From Sphingobacterium bovistauri (GTDB taxonomy: Bacteria > Bacteroidota > Bacteroidia > Sphingobacteriales > Sphingobacteriaceae): a stretch of DNA of 45,613 bases. Shown in pieces: positions 42,282 to 45,613 of this stretch. The translations under genes were made by a program, and so were the position numbers. The stretch is taken from positions 1-45,613 of the forward strand of contig NZ_JADEYP010000031.1 in assembly GCF_020295405.1 (NCBI RefSeq). Direction: 5' to 3'. A model generated the notes under the pieces. That model was not told the DNA's origin. It did no database searches and worked only from the letters and a program-made list of their open reading frames with translations. Each line of letters starts with the position of its first letter. The first letter of the stretch is position 1.

Positions 42282-45200
42282 ATGATTTCAGAAGTATTTA
42301 TTAAAAGGCCCGTAACGGCAATGGTAATTTCCATATTGATTACGATCATTGGAGCCATTTGTATTACGACCTTACCGATTAGTCAATACCCCTCTATTGC
42401 ACCGCCAACAGTAACAGTTACAGCGAACTACACTGGAGCAGATGCACAAACAGTAGAGCAAACGGTAACGACGCCTATAGAAAGTCAAATCAACGGTACA
42501 CCAGGCATGATATACATGTCTTCAAATAGTATGTCCAATGGACAAGCACAAATTACTGTGACATTTGAAGTGGGCACAGATATCGATATTGCGACACTTG
42601 ACGTACAAAACCGTGTAGGAATTGCAGAACCCTCCCTACCTGAGGCTGTTCGACGTTTAGGAGTTACAACACGTAAAGCCAACTCAGATATTTTGATGTT
42701 AGTGTCATTGGTCTCTCCTAATGGAACACGTGATGATAAATTCTTAGCCAACTATGCGAGTTTGTATCTGAAAGATGCATTGATGCGTGTAAAAGGTGTA
42801 GGTGATGTGACTGCATTCGGCCAGCCATTCTCGATGCGTGTATGGTTAGATGCGAATAAACTAGCTAACCTAAACATGACCCCAGCAGATGTATCTGCAG
42901 CCATAGCTGAACAAAATATTCGTATACCAGGTGGTTCTGTCGGTGGTCGTCCTCAAGAATCAACAACAGTTTTTGAATATCCTGTTATTACCGATTCAGA
43001 TCTTTCTGAAGTGGAAGATTTTGAAAATATTGTCGTAAAAACAAATACCGACGGCTCTTTAGTCTTATTGCAAGAAGTAGCGCGTGTAGAGTTAGGACAA
43101 TTTAACTACGGTTCTACTACAAAGGTAAATGGTATGCGCTCAACAGGTATGATGATCAATCAAACTCCTGGAGGAAATGCTGTTGAAACTGCTGATGGTA
43201 TTTATCAAACTTTAGATAAATTAAAGCAATCATTCCCAGAAGATGTAGACTATGTTATCGGATATGAGACAGTTTCTGTTGTTAATGCATCGATTGAGTC
43301 AGTTATCATGACCTTAATAGAAGCTTTGATATTAGTAACTGTGGTTGTGTTTTTCTTCTTACAAAGCTGGAGAGCAACCTTAATTCCTGTATTAGCTATT
43401 CCAGTATCGATTATTGGTACGTTCATATTCTTTACCCTATTTGGATTTTCTATCAACAATTTGACCATGCTAGCCTTTGTATTGGCAATTGGTATTGTGG
43501 TAGATGATGCTATTGTAGTAGTTGAAGCCGTTCAACATTATATCGATCATTATAAAATGTCGGCTAAAGAAGCTACCATACGTGCAATGAAAGATATTAC
43601 GGCACCTGTTATAGCTATTGCTTTAATCTTAGCTGCTGTTTTTGTTCCTGTTGGCTTTATTCCAGGAATGGTAGGGCAATTGTACCAACAATTTGCGATC
43701 ACGATTGCTGTATCCGTAATGCTATCGGCATTTATTGCCTTGACATTAACGCCAGCATTATGTTCAATCATGTTGAAACCTACAGCTGTAAACAAAGAAT
43801 CAAAAGGCTTGAATAAGTTCTTCTACAAATTCAACCTATGGTTTGATAAGGTTACCTATAGATATTCTAAAGGCGTTCAGAAATCAATCAAGGCCGCTCC
43901 TTTAGTTTTAATCATTTTACTATGTATTTTCATTGGAACAGGTTGGATGTTCCAAACTAAGCCTACAGGTTTTATTCCTACAGAAGATGGAGGGATGTTC
44001 TTTGCTGGGGTCAACTTGCCAGAAGGTTCATCATCTGGTCGTACCAACGAGATTTTGGAAGAACTAGAAGTTGAGTTGCGTAAAGATTTTCCTGAAATCA
44101 AATATGTAACCACGATCTCAGGAATTAACATCTTAAATCGTTCATTCAAACCAAATGGTGGTTCATTATTTGTTTCACTAAAACCTTGGAAAGAAAGAAC
44201 GCGTACTGCAAGTCAAATCACAGGTGCTATAATGGGTAAATATGCTTCATATTCCAAAGCACGTGTTTTAGCGGTTACTCCTCCTGCTATCCCGGGATTA
44301 GGTTCTACTGGAGGTTTCTCTATGCAAATCCAAGATTTACAAACGGTAGATATCAAACAATTCGAAGCACAAGTAGGTAAATTTTTAGCGGCAGCGAATC
44401 AACGACCTGAAATTGGCATGGCTTATACCTTGTTTAATTCAAATTCTCCAAACTATAAATTGGAAGTGAATCGTGAACAAGCCAAAAGAATGGGGGTGCC
44501 TATTTCTAGCATTTATTCTACTATTTCAGCATACCTTGGAAGTAGTTATGTAAATGACTTTACAAAATATGGCCGTAATTTCCGTGTCGTGACACAAGCA
44601 GATACAGAGTACCGTATGAATATTGAAGACATCAATAAATTATACGTAAAAAATGTCCAAGGTAATTCTGTTCCTATGGGTGCATTGGTAAGCTATGAGT
44701 TGACTACCATGCCATCTATCATTAATCACTACAACATCTTTAGAAGTATTGATTTATCAGGTAGTGCTGCGCCAGGTTACAATTCGGGTGATGTGATCAA
44801 TGCATTGGAAGAAGTAGCTGCAGAGACTTTATCTGATGGTTTTGACTACCAATTCTCAGGCTTATCATTACAAGAGAAGCAATCTGGTTCGAAGACTATT
44901 CAAATCTTTGCATTATGTATCTTGTTTGTATTCTTGTTATTGGCTGCATTGTATGAGAGTTGGTCAGTACCATTCTCTATTCTACTTTCAGTTCCTTTAG
45001 GTATTTTCGGAGCGATTCTTACGTTGATGTTTATACCTTCATTGGATAACAACATCTTTGCGCAAATTGGTTTGGTAACGATTATTGGTCTTGCCGCGAA
45101 AAATGCGATTTTGATTGTTGAATTTGCTAAAGAACGTGTGGATATAGGTATGAATTTAGTTGATGCGACTATTGATGCTGTAAAATTGCGTCTTAGACCA

Positions 45201-45452
45201 ATTATCATGACCTCATTAGCCTTTATCTTAGGTATTATTCCGTTAATGCTTTCTACTGGTGCAGGAGCTGCTTCACGCCAAACTATAGGCTGGACAGTAT
45301 TCGGCGGTATGACTGCTGCTACTTTCTTAGCTATTTTCATAGTTCCTGTGTTATTCGTAGTTATTACACGTTTAGCATATGGTAAAAAGAAATTAGCTGA
45401 ATTAGAAGCTTCATTTGATGAAGAAAAGAAAAAGCAGTTAAGTGCACATTAA
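42282..45452 (+). CDS. RND multidrug efflux permease, HAE1 family (AcrB-like)
   Basis: 1056 residues, full length for HAE1 pumps. The N-terminus SEVFIKRPVTAMVISILITIIGAI is typical of AcrB/MexB. The proton-relay aspartates are Asp408-Asp409 in GIVVDDAIVVVEAV, matching AcrB Asp407-Asp408. Two porter regions follow the first and seventh helices, and the second half contains GLAAKNAILIVEFAKE and LRLRPIIMTSLAFILGIIPLMLSTGAGAASRQTIGW. As a trimer in the inner membrane it exports drugs, dyes or detergents using the proton gradient. An insertion sequence lies 40 bp after its stop codon; no intact terminator is visible in that gap. Confidence 0.97.
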   Translation: MISEVFIKRPVTAMVISILITIIGAICITTLPISQYPSIAPPTVTVTANYTGADAQTVEQTVTTPIESQINGTPGMIYMSSNSMSNGQAQITVTFEVGTDIDIATLDVQNRVGIAEPSLPEAVRRLGVTTRKANSDILMLVSLVSPNGTRDDKFLANYASLYLKDALMRVKGVGDVTAFGQPFSMRVWLDANKLANLNMTPADVSAAIAEQNIRIPGGSVGGRPQESTTVFEYPVITDSDLSEVEDFENIVVKTNTDGSLVLLQEVARVELGQFNYGSTTKVNGMRSTGMMINQTPGGNAVETADGIYQTLDKLKQSFPEDVDYVIGYETVSVVNASIESVIMTLIEALILVTVVVFFFLQSWRATLIPVLAIPVSIIGTFIFFTLFGFSINNLTMLAFVLAIGIVVDDAIVVVEAVQHYIDHYKMSAKEATIRAMKDITAPVIAIALILAAVFVPVGFIPGMVGQLYQQFAITIAVSVMLSAFIALTLTPALCSIMLKPTAVNKESKGLNKFFYKFNLWFDKVTYRYSKGVQKSIKAAPLVLIILLCIFIGTGWMFQTKPTGFIPTEDGGMFFAGVNLPEGSSSGRTNEILEELEVELRKDFPEIKYVTTISGINILNRSFKPNGGSLFVSLKPWKERTRTASQITGAIMGKYASYSKARVLAVTPPAIPGLGSTGGFSMQIQDLQTVDIKQFEAQVGKFLAAANQRPEIGMAYTLFNSNSPNYKLEVNREQAKRMGVPISSIYSTISAYLGSSYVNDFTKYGRNFRVVTQADTEYRMNIEDINKLYVKNVQGNSVPMGALVSYELTTMPSIINHYNIFRSIDLSGSAAPGYNSGDVINALEEVAAETLSDGFDYQFSGLSLQEKQSGSKTIQIFALCILFVFLLLAALYESWSVPFSILLSVPLGIFGAILTLMFIPSLDNNIFAQIGLVTIIGLAAKNAILIVEFAKERVDIGMNLVDATIDAVKLRLRPIIMTSLAFILGIIPLMLSTGAGAASRQTIGWTVFGGMTAATFLAIFIVPVLFVVITRLAYGKKKLAELEASFDEEKKKQLSAH

Positions 45453-45492
45453 CATACAAATATTCAAAATAAGAAAAGCCAGCATTTGGACA

Positions 45493-45524
45493 TGCCCCAA
45501 AAAGTTAGACACTTATTTGGGGCA
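45493..45524. repeat. Hairpin at the insertion sequence end
   Basis: TGCCCCA (45493-45499) is repeated inverted as TGGGGCA (45518-45524), just before the transposase start. Such a fold could hide the translation start in transcripts that read in from the efflux operon. Confidence 0.5.
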
Positions 45525-45529
45525 TTTTT

Positions 45530-45613
45530 ATGAGAAAAAATCAGAAGTATAATTTCAATTTTAAGTTACGTTTAGTAACTATTCTTCAGCAGGGCAAAGA
45601 TAGTATTGGAGGT
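45530..45613 (+). CDS. IS3-family transposase OrfA, N-terminal fragment
   Basis: 28 codons to the window edge, starting MRKNQKYNFNFKLRLVTILQ. The YxFxFKLxxV start is characteristic of the IS150-type OrfA helix-turn-helix protein, which binds the terminal repeats; OrfB with the DDE catalytic core would follow. It reads in the same direction as the efflux operon, whose transcription could run into it. Confidence 0.75.
   Translation, partial: MRKNQKYNFNFKLRLVTILQQGKDSIGG

Larger units (their letters stand above)
45493..45613 (+). mobile_element. IS3-family insertion sequence, left end (partial)
   Basis: The element begins with TGCCCCAAAAAGTTAGACA (45493-45511), a TG-starting terminal inverted repeat typical of IS3-group elements in Bacteroidota. 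The transposase reading frame follows. The right end is outside the window, so the target duplication cannot be checked. Confidence 0.75.

Noticed and set aside
43250..45340. Long open frames on the minus strand opposite the RND pump gene
   Set aside because: They lie fully inside a conserved pump gene, have no similarity to known proteins and are low-complexity shadows of its codon pattern.

Overview
The window looks like chromosomal DNA of a Bacteroidota bacterium, most likely Sphingobacteriaceae (Sphingobacterium or a close relative). The evidence is two SusC/SusD pairs, an ECF sigma/FecR pair, families typical of the phylum (DUF4843, PKD-like, DUF4905, DUF4442, DUF2891, SIMPL), AT-rich DNA without Shine-Dalgarno sequences, and promoters of the Bacteroidota type (TTTG, 19-20 nt, TAnnTTTG). 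The genus is an inference; no rRNA is present.

Layout. (1) 1-387: end of an insertion sequence (ISAon1-type transposase, minus strand). (2) 511-2670: tRNA-His and htpG, both minus strand with clear terminators. (3) 2671-3317: divergent region with a shared inverted repeat, a strong plus-strand promoter and a long, apparently structured leader ahead of an 88-residue unknown protein. (4) 3376-5225: DUF2891 lipoprotein and DUF937 protein. (5) 5301-14255, minus strand: a compact polysaccharide utilization locus: LacI regulator, SusC, SusD, a lipoprotein GH130 enzyme, a ROK sugar kinase and a sugar-porter MFS. A perfect 30-bp palindrome at the predicted start site of the susC operon is the obvious LacI operator. 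The likely substrate is a beta-mannoside. (6) 14480-15688: DHA1-type MFS efflux protein. (7) 15920-26227, plus strand: ECF sigma factor, FecR anti-sigma factor, SusC with a signalling (STN) domain, SusD, DUF4843 and PKD-like lipoproteins and a TlpA thioredoxin. No carbohydrate enzyme is present, and the lipoprotein set resembles a peptide-importing SusCD system. (8) 26362-26620: Thr-Tyr-Thr tRNA cluster, minus strand. (9) 26753-31889: SIMPL protein, S9 peptidase, NfeD-type membrane protease. (10) 31894-34460: DUF4905, LysM protein, uridine kinase, and a short Cys-rich ORF. (11) 34485-36426, minus strand: unknown HExxH protein and an MFS transporter. (12) 36529-38557: DUF4442, small lipoprotein, SCO protein, cytochrome c lipoprotein. 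(13) 38558-39180: about 620 bases without an intact gene. (14) 39181-45452: TetR regulator and a complete tripartite RND efflux operon (TolC, adaptor, pump). (15) 45493-45613: left end of an IS3-type element.

Most of the window is ordinary core and accessory Bacteroidota content. The parts that stand out are the structured leader at 2816-2972 with its shared operator opposite htpG, the Cys-rich micro-ORF with a terminator-like hairpin inside it (34296-34460), the orphan HExxH protein (34485-35177), and the two nutrient-uptake loci, whose control elements can be read directly from the sequence. No CRISPR array, prophage or known defence system was seen. All structure, promoter and terminator calls were made by eye.
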